Shown one piece after another: positions 25,928 to 34,117 of a stretch of 64,000 bases of DNA. The stretch is from DASRHD01 sp035485575 (GTDB lineage Bacteria > Verrucomicrobiota > Verrucomicrobiia > Opitutales > Opitutaceae), in contig DATHNW010000011.1 in NCBI GenBank assembly GCA_035485575.1, positions 29,031 through 93,030 of the forward strand, given 5' to 3'. Under the pieces are notes generated by a model. That model did no database searches, was not told the DNA's origin, and saw only the letters and a list, made by a program, of their open reading frames with translations. Position 1 is the first letter of the stretch, and each line of letters starts with the position of its first letter. The translations under genes were made by a program, and so were the position numbers.

Positions 25928-26449
25928 ATGGCCAATCTCGACGGATCGGAGATTCAAAAGTGGCTACATCAGCACATCCCTCATCGTCTTGGCGGTGCGC
26001 TAGCAGGATGCCAAAGCATAAGCGGAGATTGGAAGATGCCGCCGATACCCGCCATGTCGGGCCATCCATACCATGTTTGGTGCCTTTGTAGAGCCATAGA
26101 CGAAGGTCAGCGAGTTACCATGCGGTGGCTTATCGAGTTGGTTGGTGTTTCGGGGACCGATCCGAAGACAGGACTACCGAATCGGCCCACGTTGCGCCCT
26201 GGCACGGTGACGCTAGAATTACTTGGTGGCACTTCGTTCGATCTTAAGAAAGACGAGGCGAAAGTCCTTTCGAGGGTTTGGAAAGGATGTTCTCAAGCAA
26301 CAGGACACCCGACTACAAATACCAATCATTGGCCAATAGGCGATCAGGAGTTAGCGGCCGCACTTCTACTGGTGATTGACCACCTCCAATCTACACTTTA
26401 CGCCCCGAATGGGCTAAAGCTCTTCGAGATCATGCAGGCGAAGTCGTAG
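25928..26449 (+). CDS. Orphan protein of unknown function, first of a low-GC pair
   Basis: 173 residues from the ATG at 25928. Not recognised. No signal peptide or membrane segment. It looks like a compact cytosolic protein with a His/Trp-rich first part (IQKWLHQHIPHRLGGALAGC, MPAMSGHPYHVWCLCRAI) and a helical end (ELAAALLLVIDHLQSTLYA). Base composition drops sharply: two sampled 60-base lines count 52-55% G+C, against 80% in a line of the preceding peptidase gene, and codons ending in A/T are frequent. The second orphan gene starts 8 bp after its stop. Likely acquired. Confidence 0.6.
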   Translation: MANLDGSEIQKWLHQHIPHRLGGALAGCQSISGDWKMPPIPAMSGHPYHVWCLCRAIDEGQRVTMRWLIELVGVSGTDPKTGLPNRPTLRPGTVTLELLGGTSFDLKKDEAKVLSRVWKGCSQATGHPTTNTNHWPIGDQELAAALLLVIDHLQSTLYAPNGLKLFEIMQAKS

Positions 26450-26457
26450 AAGAAATC

Positions 26458-26919
26458 ATGCAAGACGACCCTAGAATAAAAGTGGTGCTCAGGCGCTATA
26501 GGAAAGATGAAGAACAATTTTCCGATTCGGTTGAATTGATCGGTGTCCCGTTTGCGCTACTGCGCGCCGCATGTCGCTTTAGCGGAGAAGACTTTTTGGG
26601 GCGCCCGCGTGAGTTGGACAACGAAGCGCAAGCGTTTCTTGCTGCGCAAATTGGAATGGATTTTGATCCATCGACATTCGATTATTTTTTGCACCCTTAT
26701 GTTCGAAAAGAATTTATATCGACGTACTACGACGATCCCTCGATCAAAATAAAACCGTGTTCGGAATCCGGACCTCCGGCAAAGATGCCTATTCCCGCCG
26801 GAATGGAGTGGGTGGGGGTACGGCCCAAAAATGGTAAAGAGCATTTTGTAGCGATCGAAAAGAAAACGCCTGACCAGCCACCAGAGCCAACTCCGCCAAG
26901 CAGGGTGGCTCATCTGTGA
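26458..26919 (+). CDS. Orphan protein of unknown function, second of a low-GC pair
   Basis: 153 residues. Not recognised. Starts MQDDPRIKVVLRRYRKDEEQ. A central YFLHPYVRKEFISTYYDD stretch is rich in aromatic residues, and the tail is Pro-rich (TPDQPPEPTPPSR). Sampled lines contain only 38-42% G+C, the lowest seen in any gene of the window. Tight spacing (8 bp) to the preceding orphan implies one operon. The arrangement would fit a toxin/immunity or accessory pair, but no motif supports that. Confidence 0.55.
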   Translation: MQDDPRIKVVLRRYRKDEEQFSDSVELIGVPFALLRAACRFSGEDFLGRPRELDNEAQAFLAAQIGMDFDPSTFDYFLHPYVRKEFISTYYDDPSIKIKPCSESGPPAKMPIPAGMEWVGVRPKNGKEHFVAIEKKTPDQPPEPTPPSRVAHL

Positions 26920-26932
26920 CGTTGAACGAATA

Positions 26933-26946
26933 ATTCCCGGCTCGAC
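26933..26946. repeat. 14-bp direct repeat, copy 1 (right edge of the low-GC islet)
   Basis: ATTCCCGGCTCGAC recurs exactly at 26994-27007, 61 bp downstream. Copy 1 is non-coding, between the orphan pair and the DUF5069 gene. Confidence 0.6.
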
Positions 26947-26978
26947 TTCCGATTCACCGGCCAGCCAGCTGTCCTGCC

Positions 26979-27440
26979 ATGCCTTCCAAACCGATTCCCG
27001 GCTCGACCGGCGAGGTGCTCACGTGCCTGCCGTCGCCGTACCTGCCGCATGCGGCGACCGGTCTGCTCTACCTGCCGCGGTTCCTCGCGAAGTGCAAATA
27101 CGTGAAGGCCCATGGCGCGCTGCCGGCGAGCTACGCGAAAAATTACAAGCGCGGGATCGACCGGTTTCTCTGCCTGCACCTCGGCATCGATCCGGCGGCG
27201 GTCGAAAAAATCGTTCATGAAGCGGCCGACGACGCTGAAGTCGAACGCCGTCTCATCGAACTTCTGCCCAAGGACGTGCAGGCCCACAAATGGAACCGCG
27301 AACTCGCGCAGAAAGGCCTGACGCCCGCCGGCCAGGAGTTCATCGGGCAGGCGCTCACCGCGATGGGATGTGCCGACCGCATCGGCGAAATCAAAAGCGT
27401 ACCCGACCTGATCGACTTCGACGAAGGCCGCATCGAATAA
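26979..27440 (+). CDS. DUF5069 domain protein
   Basis: 153 residues. The start gives MPSKPIPGSTGEVLTCLPSPY. A DUF5069-like core follows: LYLPRFLAKCKYVKAHGALP (the LPRxLxKxR-type element), NYKRGIDRFLCLHLGID, and a tail that ends with DLIDFDEGRI. Function unknown; the family is frequent in Verrucomicrobiota and Planctomycetota. A second, closer-to-consensus DUF5069 gene lies at 39952-40416. Codons 6-10 contain copy 2 of the 14-bp repeat. Confidence 0.7.
   Translation: MPSKPIPGSTGEVLTCLPSPYLPHAATGLLYLPRFLAKCKYVKAHGALPASYAKNYKRGIDRFLCLHLGIDPAAVEKIVHEAADDAEVERRLIELLPKDVQAHKWNRELAQKGLTPAGQEFIGQALTAMGCADRIGEIKSVPDLIDFDEGRIE
26994..27007. repeat. 14-bp direct repeat, copy 2 (inside the DUF5069 gene)
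   Basis: ATTCCCGGCTCGAC, identical to 26933-26946. Here it encodes the IPGST part of the DUF5069 protein. Confidence 0.6.
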
Positions 27441-27530
27441 AAAATTGTCGCAAGCGCCCAAGGAACGCCGGGTTGCAAAAATTTTCTTGGCGGGCTTTGC
27501 GACTTTGCGTGAATCGGTTTTTTTAAACTC

Positions 27531-27854
27531 ATGATCAAAGGCCAGAAAGTCGTCTGCATTAACGACACATTCTCCCCGTTCATTCGCGGGCTCTACAAGC
27601 AGCTCCCGGTAAAGGGCGACACCTACACGATTCGTGAGGTGTTCCTGGGCCGCGAGAAGATCGTGAAGGGTGGTGAGACCGCGACGGTCGGCCTACTGCT
27701 GGAAGAGTTGAAAAATCCGCCTGATCCCTTTCACGAGGGCAAGCAGGAGCTCGGGTTCACGTCGGAACGCTTTGCGCCGCTCGAGGAACTGCCGGAGGAG
27801 GAAAGCGAAGTCGAGGAAGCCGCCGCCATCGGCGCATTCTTCGGGGCGAATTAG
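27531..27854 (+). CDS. Small conserved-looking protein of unknown function
   Basis: 107 residues, soluble, no signal peptide. Beta-rich first half (GQKVVCINDTFSPFIRGLY, KGDTYTIREVFLG) resembles small SH3-like folds. The C-terminal third is very acidic (LEELPEEESEVEEAAAIG). Codon use is GC-rich like the host. It follows the DUF5069 gene by 90 bp on the same strand. Convergent with the next gene. Not recognised. Confidence 0.6.
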   Translation: MIKGQKVVCINDTFSPFIRGLYKQLPVKGDTYTIREVFLGREKIVKGGETATVGLLLEELKNPPDPFHEGKQELGFTSERFAPLEELPEEESEVEEAAAIGAFFGAN

Positions 27855-27865
27855 CCCCGCCTCGG

Positions 27866-28783
27866 TCAACCCGCGGAAAGCCGCGCGCACAAGGAGAGCA
27901 GCCGGGCGCGCAGCGGCTCGGCCCGGGTGGCAAAGGCGCGCTGGTGCCGTTCATATTCGGCGCGGCCTTCGGGCGTTTCGATTTTCACCGGTGCGAAGCC
28001 GAGCGCGGAGAAATCGTACGGGCTCGCGCGCATGTCGATCTCGCGGATGTCCCGCGCGAGGGCGAAACCATCGGCAATGAGCTCGGACGGCGCGAAGGGC
28101 GCGAGTTTGAACGCCCATTTGTAGAGGTCCATGTTCGCGTGCAGGCAGCCGCGTTGTTCGTGCTCCGGCACAGTCACGCGCGAGGGCTGCGCCAGGTTGA
28201 GCGGCCGCGCGGCCGGCGTGAAAAAGCGAAACGCATCGAAGTGTGTGCAGCGCACCGGCAGGTCTTCGACGATGCGTGCGAGTTCGCCGGGAGGAAAGCG
28301 CAACGGCCACGCGGCATGGCGGATATCGCCGGCCGGCTGGCGATAGACCATGGCCCATTCGTGCAGTCCGTGGCAGCCGAAGAAGGCCGGCCGGTCGCGC
28401 ATGGCGGCGAGCAGCCCGTGCAGCCACGCGATGAACTCGCGCCGCTGGGGCGGCAGCGTGCCGGTCTCGAGCCTCACGCCGTCGGCGGTCTCGCGGTATT
28501 CGGGCCAGCGCAGGAATTCCCTCGCGCCGTCTCCCGCGAGCACGACATCCGGCCCGGGATGCCAGCGGCGCAGCCAGGCCGGGCGGAACGCATAGTAATC
28601 GAAAAGAAAATCGTGGACGGGATGCTTTTCGCCGCGTGCGGCCCGCGTCTGGTGCGGGTCGGTCCATGCGCGCACGCGCGTCTCGTGTGCGCGCTGGCGG
28701 GCGCGCCACTCGACCTCGGCCAGGATATGGATCGATTCGGCAGTGACCACGGATGGGCGGATGAAATACCTCCGCGCGCGCAC
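27866..28783 (-). CDS. Conserved protein of the family often labelled 3-methyladenine DNA glycosylase
   Basis: 305 residues. KHPVHDFLFDYYAFRPAWLRRWHPG and GCHGLHEWAMVY are the recognisable blocks of this family, together with CTHFDAFRFFT and RGCLHANMDLYKWAFKL. The His/Cys/Asp-rich pattern suggests a metal-dependent enzyme. No helix-hairpin-helix glycosylase motif is visible, so the database name is not supported by what can be seen. Stands alone, with the patatin-like gene 33 bp upstream. Confidence 0.6.
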   Translation of the reverse strand: MRARRYFIRPSVVTAESIHILAEVEWRARQRAHETRVRAWTDPHQTRAARGEKHPVHDFLFDYYAFRPAWLRRWHPGPDVVLAGDGAREFLRWPEYRETADGVRLETGTLPPQRREFIAWLHGLLAAMRDRPAFFGCHGLHEWAMVYRQPAGDIRHAAWPLRFPPGELARIVEDLPVRCTHFDAFRFFTPAARPLNLAQPSRVTVPEHEQRGCLHANMDLYKWAFKLAPFAPSELIADGFALARDIREIDMRASPYDFSALGFAPVKIETPEGRAEYERHQRAFATRAEPLRARLLSLCARLSAG

Positions 28784-28816
28784 AAATCAATGCGCGTTAT
28801 GCGCACCGGATTCGGG

Positions 28817-30049
28817 TTAAGGGCAGCGGGCGAGCCACAGGGCGCGTCCGGCGCCGAACCGATCCTGGCCGATTTCGCAGCCAATGTCCTCGTCGCGGCG
28901 CCAGCGGATGGGCTGGTTCGCCACGCGGTCGGCGATCCAGGCCTCGGCGAGTTTTTGGATGAGCGCGACCTGGCTGTCGGCCGTGGCGTCCATGTCGAGC
29001 GCGGCGAGCGCCTTGAAATCGGCGAGGTTGTCCTGGAGCGAGCCGGCCGGGTTGAACAATGGCGGCGTCCACGCGCCTTGCGCATCGCGCAGCGGGCGGA
29101 CTAGCGGGCTGAAGCGCACGATGGGGCCGTCCGTCAGCGGATGGGCGGCATCGGCGGGCAGGCGGTGCGTCAGCGCCAGATGGGCGTGAAGACTGGCCGC
29201 GTCGGGCGGGTCATCGACGATGCTCGTGGCGAGTTCCATGATGTCGCCGAGCACGCGGGGAAAACTTCTTTTGCGCGGGCCCTGCACGAGCGCGGGGTCG
29301 GCCGCGGGGCCGCTGACGGAGGAGGGCAGGGCGACGTGGCCCGTGCCGAGCGAGAGCACGTCGATGGCATCGCGGGGCACGCCGTTGGCGAGCAGCTCGA
29401 GCACGCCGGCGAGCACGGGATTGTTGTAGCTGCCGATGGCGCCGTCCCAGAATTGGGCGTGGCCGAAATTCGCGGGTTCGTTGAAATAATTCACCGGCGC
29501 GTTGCTCGAGGCGTGGACGGCGAGAGCGAGCGTCGTGGTGATGTCTGGCGGCGAGAAGTCGGCGGCGAGGCTGTCCGTTTTCGATCGGAAGAAATGGGCG
29601 CGCTGCAGGTTGTAGTCGAAGCCGGCGATGAGAAATTGCGTGCCGGGCAGCCCGATGAACGCCGGCAGCTGGACGAGCGGCACATCGGCGACGGCCGCGG
29701 GTCCGGAGCCAAAGACGGTGCGCAGGCCGCCGATCTTGCCGTGGGTCGAGTATTTCGGGCCGAGGCCGAGGAGGCGGCCGATCTTCTCATACCACGGCAG
29801 GCCGACGAAAATCTCCGTGCGGCGCGTGACATCGGTGAAGAGGGCGAGGATCTCGGAAAGCTTCCGGCCGTTGGCGAGCGCGGCCGCGACGATGCTGCCG
29901 CCGGAGTTTGAGACCACGAGGTCGAACCTGGCCAGTACTTCGTGGCCGGAGATGTCGCCGTAGAGCGCGAGCAGCGCCCGCACCTCGATGAGCGCCCATG
30001 AACCTCCGCCATCAAGTGAGAGAATGCGATGGCGACCGTGGCTGGGCAT
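28817..30049 (-). CDS. Patatin-like phospholipase
   Basis: About 410 residues from the ATG at 30049 (an ATG at 30079 is also possible). The oxyanion Gly block ILSLDGGGSW is near residues 10-18. The nucleophile region FDLVVSNSGGSIVAAAL has Ser where the family usually has the first Gly of GxSxG. The catalytic Asp lies in FWDGAIGSYNNPVLAG. The protein would hydrolyse acyl esters of lipids. No signal peptide and no nucleotidyl-cyclase partner is nearby, so a CBASS role is not indicated. Confidence 0.8.
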   Translation of the reverse strand: MPSHGRHRILSLDGGGSWALIEVRALLALYGDISGHEVLARFDLVVSNSGGSIVAAALANGRKLSEILALFTDVTRRTEIFVGLPWYEKIGRLLGLGPKYSTHGKIGGLRTVFGSGPAAVADVPLVQLPAFIGLPGTQFLIAGFDYNLQRAHFFRSKTDSLAADFSPPDITTTLALAVHASSNAPVNYFNEPANFGHAQFWDGAIGSYNNPVLAGVLELLANGVPRDAIDVLSLGTGHVALPSSVSGPAADPALVQGPRKRSFPRVLGDIMELATSIVDDPPDAASLHAHLALTHRLPADAAHPLTDGPIVRFSPLVRPLRDAQGAWTPPLFNPAGSLQDNLADFKALAALDMDATADSQVALIQKLAEAWIADRVANQPIRWRRDEDIGCEIGQDRFGAGRALWLARCP

Positions 30050-30191
30050 GCAAACGATTTGCCGAACGGCGCAGGGCAAAGCAAGCGCCGCGCATCAGGA
30101 CCTTGACCAGAGCCGGCGCACACCTTGCCGGGCGTGCTTGGAGGGGGCAGAAGAAAGTGGCCGGGCTGAGTCCGGCCCGGCTGAAAAATCC

Positions 30192-30920
30192 TCACGCCAG
30201 CTGGCGGCTGAGGCGGCCCTTGTATTTTTCCGCGAGGGCGCGGTTGTGCTCGATGGCGCCGGGCAGGTTCTGGCTGCGCAGGACAGGCAGCGGGTGATTA
30301 TTTTGCTTCAGCCAGTCGATGGTCGCGAGCATGAGCCAGTTGAGCACGGAGCAGCCGATGAACGTGCTGGTCGGCCCCGCGCGGACGCCGTCGGCCACCT
30401 CCACGATGGCGTCGCCGGGCACGCCGCCGTTGTCCAGTACGTGATCGGAGACGTCGGAAAGTTTCTTGCCGCTGGGATGTTCGCTCGGCGTGACGCGCGA
30501 CATGGCGACGCTGGTGAGCGCGACGACGGTGAGGCCCTTTTCCTTCACGTGGAGGACGACTTCGATCGGCGCGCAGTTTTTGCCGGAGTTGGAGATGGCG
30601 ATGAGCACTTCGCCGCGCTGGAACTGGTACTGGCGGTCATAGCGTGCGGCGAGGCGCGTGCCGTAACCCGGAAGGTTTTCAATGAAGCCGCCGGTGGGGT
30701 CGATGAGGCCGGTGACGCAGACGAGCCCGCCGGCGCGGCCGATGATTTCACGCGCGACGACCTCGCTGTGGCCGCTGCCGAAGGTGTGGATGACGCCGCC
30801 GCGCGCGACGCATTCGCCAAGGACGGGCGCCAGGCGGGCGAGCGCGGGGGCGTTGGTTTTCCAGGCGCCGGCGAGCAGTTCGTTGGCGCGGGCAAAGTAG
30901 GATTCAGGGAGTGAGGGCAT
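30192..30920 (-). CDS. SIS-domain sugar-phosphate isomerase/binding protein
   Basis: 242 residues from the ATG at 30920; the longer frame to 30983 adds an unlikely leader. SIS fold with GVIHTFGSGHSEVVAREI at about 43-60 and EVLIAISNSGKNCAPIEVV, the two phosphosugar-binding Ser/Thr-rich loops. DNGGVPGDAIVEV and GPTSTFIGCSVLNWLM match the phosphoheptose-isomerase-like UPF0309 branch. The substrate is unknown; cytosolic. Divergent from the S9 peptidase gene. Confidence 0.8.
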   Translation of the reverse strand: MPSLPESYFARANELLAGAWKTNAPALARLAPVLGECVARGGVIHTFGSGHSEVVAREIIGRAGGLVCVTGLIDPTGGFIENLPGYGTRLAARYDRQYQFQRGEVLIAISNSGKNCAPIEVVLHVKEKGLTVVALTSVAMSRVTPSEHPSGKKLSDVSDHVLDNGGVPGDAIVEVADGVRAGPTSTFIGCSVLNWLMLATIDWLKQNNHPLPVLRSQNLPGAIEHNRALAEKYKGRLSRQLA

Positions 30921-31030
30921 CAGCGGGGAAAACCGTAAAGCGGGCGGCCGGGAAAGCGCAAAACATCCGGGGCCGATTCGCAAAATTTATTGCAGCACCG
31001 GGAGAGCACGGCAAATTACCCGTTTTTGCC

Positions 31031-33088
31031 ATGATATTACGCCGATGGAGCATCGCATTTATAGTGCTGGGAGCCACTTTGTGTGTGGCCGACGTTATTC
31101 CAGTTGAGGATTTTGCGCGGGCGCCGGCTTTTTCCGCCATGAAGCTTTCGCCGGACGGCCAGTTTTTTGCCTTTCTGCGGGAGCGTGAGGGAAAGCCGAC
31201 CTTGTTCTTTTCGGACATGGTCAACATGAAAACCACGGGCGTCGATCCCGGGCATGTCAGCATCCCTGGAGTGGGGCTTGAAGCGACCAAAGAGGTCATT
31301 TCATTCAACTGGATCAGTGATCGGCGCGTGACGTTCACCACTGCGTTCTGGGACCACTATGTCAGCGGGGTGTCGGCGGTGGATCGCGATGGCAAGCACT
31401 GGAAGGCGGTCAGCGGTTATGATGCCAGTCCGGATGGGGGTGAGCTTTTGGCCATCCAGTCGATTCACAGCTTTGAAGATGCCGACCAAAACATTCTCAT
31501 GCTTCAACAGCGCGATTACTGGGGCGAGGGAATGCTTTACCGGGATGTGGTAAAGGTCAGCACGCTGATCGGCACCTTCACGACCGTGGTAAAAAATCCA
31601 GGCAATGTGGTTGGATGGAGCGCTGATCGTGCGGGCTGCGTCCGCCTGGGCTTAACGCTGGCGGATAATTTGAAAAGAGGCTATATTTACCGCGAAAACG
31701 AAGACGCGCCATGGCATGCGTTGTCCCTGCCCGCGGGCGCGCATGGCGAAATCAGGCCGCTGGGATTTGATTATTCGAACCAGAAACTGTACGTGGCCGC
31801 CCTGTCGGCCACGAGGCGGTGGGCGATTTACCCCTTCGATCCGGCCACGGCCACGCTGGGCGATGCAGTGATGGATGATCCGGAGTACGATCTTGCCGCG
31901 GAAGAGGGCTTGGTCCCGGCCATCGCCGGCATTGCGCCCAACCGGTGGATATTTTCCCAGCGGAAGAAGACGCTGGTCGGCCTATATTACATGACCGAAG
32001 GTCCTCGCGTGCACTGGTTCGACCCTGAATTTGCCGCCTATCAGCAGAGTATCGATGCGGCTTTGCCGAGAACAGTCAACCTCATCACAAGTTATACCAA
32101 GGACGATAAACGCATGCTCGTGCTGGCGTTTTCCGACAAGGATCCCGGCACGTATTATCTTTTCGATGCCGCCGACAATACCCTGACCCGCATTGTTTCG
32201 CGCATGGACTGGATCAAGCCCGAACTCATGGCCTCGATGTATCCCATTAAGTACAGCGCGCGCGACGGACAGCTTATCCACGGCTACCTTACGCTGCCGC
32301 CCGGCCGTCCGCACAAGGGCCTGCCGTTTGTCGTCCTGCCGCATGGTGGCCCTTGGGTGCGCGACATATGGGGATTCGACCCGCTGGTGCAGATGCTGGC
32401 CAATCGCGGTTATGCGGTATTACAAATGAACTACCGCGGTTCCCCCGGCTACGGCGAAGATTTTTATAAAAAAGCGCGTCATGAAATCGGCCGTGGCATT
32501 CAGGACGACATTGAGGACGGCACGCGCTGGGCGATAGCCAAAGGCCTGGCTGATCCCAAGCACGTGGCGATCGTCGGCGCGAGCTATGGCGGTTATTCCA
32601 CGCTTTTTGCGCTGGGACACAATTCCGGGCTTTATTGTTGCGGCATCTCCATTGCTGGCGTCACGGACTGGCTGGACATCATCAAAGGCAAGACCAGCGG
32701 GGAATATAAATTTGCCTACGCGCATTGGGTGCAGCAAATCGGCGATCCAAAAAACGATGGGGAGTTCCTGAAGTCGATTTCACCGGTGAACTTTGCGGAC
32801 AAGATCACGGCGCCGCTGCTCATCATCCAGGGCAAGGAAGACCGCACGGTTCCACCGGCGCAGGCGCACAAAATGATCGATGCCCTCGAAACGGCCGGCC
32901 ATCCGCCGGAATCGCTCTTCGTCGCCAACGAGGGACACGGCTTTAGTAAAGAGGAGGACCGCGTCACGGAGTACAAGGCCATCGAGGCATTTCTGGCGAA
33001 GAACCTGGGTCCGGGTGCGCCGCTGATGGAGCCGGCCAAAGTTGAATCACCGGTGGCGGCTCCAACCGGGAACAAACCAGCGGGCTGA
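31031..33088 (+). CDS. Exported S9 family prolyl-oligopeptidase-like peptidase
   Basis: 685 residues from the ATG at 31031, which opens a signal peptide (ILRRWSIAFIVLGATLCVA). A seven-bladed propeller fills about 30-420. The alpha/beta-hydrolase domain follows, with S518 in GASYGGYSTLFAL, D604 in GKEDRTVPP and H636 in NEGHGFSKEEDR as catalytic triad. VVLPHGGPWVRDIWGFDPLVQ and NYRGSPGYGEDFYKKA are typical of the S9C/DAP-like branch. Periplasmic dipeptide/oligopeptide cleavage is likely. Third codon positions are a little less GC-rich than in neighbours. Confidence 0.88.
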   Translation: MILRRWSIAFIVLGATLCVADVIPVEDFARAPAFSAMKLSPDGQFFAFLREREGKPTLFFSDMVNMKTTGVDPGHVSIPGVGLEATKEVISFNWISDRRVTFTTAFWDHYVSGVSAVDRDGKHWKAVSGYDASPDGGELLAIQSIHSFEDADQNILMLQQRDYWGEGMLYRDVVKVSTLIGTFTTVVKNPGNVVGWSADRAGCVRLGLTLADNLKRGYIYRENEDAPWHALSLPAGAHGEIRPLGFDYSNQKLYVAALSATRRWAIYPFDPATATLGDAVMDDPEYDLAAEEGLVPAIAGIAPNRWIFSQRKKTLVGLYYMTEGPRVHWFDPEFAAYQQSIDAALPRTVNLITSYTKDDKRMLVLAFSDKDPGTYYLFDAADNTLTRIVSRMDWIKPELMASMYPIKYSARDGQLIHGYLTLPPGRPHKGLPFVVLPHGGPWVRDIWGFDPLVQMLANRGYAVLQMNYRGSPGYGEDFYKKARHEIGRGIQDDIEDGTRWAIAKGLADPKHVAIVGASYGGYSTLFALGHNSGLYCCGISIAGVTDWLDIIKGKTSGEYKFAYAHWVQQIGDPKNDGEFLKSISPVNFADKITAPLLIIQGKEDRTVPPAQAHKMIDALETAGHPPESLFVANEGHGFSKEEDRVTEYKAIEAFLAKNLGPGAPLMEPAKVESPVAAPTGNKPAG

Positions 33089-33105
33089 ACGCCGGCCCGG
33101 CGGAT

Positions 33106-34107
33106 TTACCAGACGAAGGACATGCTGAGGGAGCCGAAGACGTCGCGCTGCTTCTGGCCGTAAAATTCGAGGGTGCGGTAGTTTTGCGTGTAGGCGAAGT
33201 GGACGACGCCCCAGTAAATCGCGAGGCCGGCGCTGAGATCGGCGACGAGCGGGCGCTTGCGCACGGAAGGGCTGTCCTCGAAGGTATTGCCGTCGAGAAA
33301 AATGTCGCGGGCGACAGCGCGTCCATTGGCGCTGCCAAAGAGAAAGACGCTCAGGCCGCGGGTTTTCGCGTCGCTGCCGCCGGCGGCCCGGATGAGATCG
33401 GGGCCGTAGTCGGCGGGCAGGCGCCAGCCGGCGCGCACGAGCGGGCCCGCGCTGAGATAGGTCTGGACGTTGCCGAGGCTTACGCCCCAGCGAGGGATGA
33501 CATCGAAGCCAAGCCCGGTCGCCGGCTCGGTCGTCGCCAGCCAGCGGTGGCGCCAGTCGTAGGTGAGGTCGAGGCCAGGTTCGTTATGCAACTGGTGCGA
33601 CCAGCCCTCGGCGTGCGCGACGTGAATGACGTTGTGCCAGCCATTCTGGATTTCACGGCCCAGCGCAGCCGGGCCGACCATGCCAAAATCGAGCTCGATG
33701 ACCTGAAGCTGCCTGGCCTCCTGCCGTTGAAATCCCACCGCACCGTAAAGCCACGCTGCGTAGGGGCGGTCGTGCGGATCGGGGGTGGACGTGTGAATGA
33801 GAGTGGGCGTGTAGATGTTCTGGCCCAAGGAAAACGTGAGTTTCAGTTCGGGGGGCGGCTGGTCGGGGGAGCGGGCAGGCTCGAGCACGGCGAGATGGCG
33901 GCCCAGCTGGTCGAGCAGGCTGCCGAGGGCATTGAGCCGCGGATGTTCGAGCTCGTCGGCATAGGTGAGTTTGAAGCCGTTGGTGTAGTGGCGGTCGGTC
34001 CCGGCGAAATATTTGTCGTTTTCCGAGTAAATCGTGAATGCGCCTTCGCCGTGCGCAGCAGGAACGGCAAGGGCTGCCAGTCCGACGAGGAGCAGAGTTT
34101 TTTTCAT
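33106..34107 (-). CDS. Lipid A 3'-O-deacylase, LpxR-like (DUF2219)
   Basis: 333 residues from the ATG at 34107, which opens a signal peptide (KKTLLLVGLAALAVPAAHG). Outer-membrane beta-barrel enzyme that removes the 3'-acyloxyacyl chain of lipid A. YSENDKYFAGTDRHYTNG carries the Asn-Asp pair and the Thr of the LpxR active site. GQNIYTPTL, RPYAAWLYG, and AEGWSHQLHNEPGL with the catalytic His region follow. It ends in FVW, a typical outer-membrane C-terminal aromatic. Links functionally to the arn cluster in this window. Confidence 0.85.
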   Translation of the reverse strand: MKKTLLLVGLAALAVPAAHGEGAFTIYSENDKYFAGTDRHYTNGFKLTYADELEHPRLNALGSLLDQLGRHLAVLEPARSPDQPPPELKLTFSLGQNIYTPTLIHTSTPDPHDRPYAAWLYGAVGFQRQEARQLQVIELDFGMVGPAALGREIQNGWHNVIHVAHAEGWSHQLHNEPGLDLTYDWRHRWLATTEPATGLGFDVIPRWGVSLGNVQTYLSAGPLVRAGWRLPADYGPDLIRAAGGSDAKTRGLSVFLFGSANGRAVARDIFLDGNTFEDSPSVRKRPLVADLSAGLAIYWGVVHFAYTQNYRTLEFYGQKQRDVFGSLSMSFVW

Positions 34108-34117
34108 TGGTAAAATT

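Noticed and set aside
28817..30049. Patatin gene as a CBASS (CapV) effector
   Set aside because: No cyclic-oligonucleotide synthase, Cap2 or Cap3 gene lies near it.
30160..30181. Hairpin GCCGGGC/GCCCGGC as terminator of the SIS gene
   Set aside because: No T-run follows the stem on the strand of that gene.
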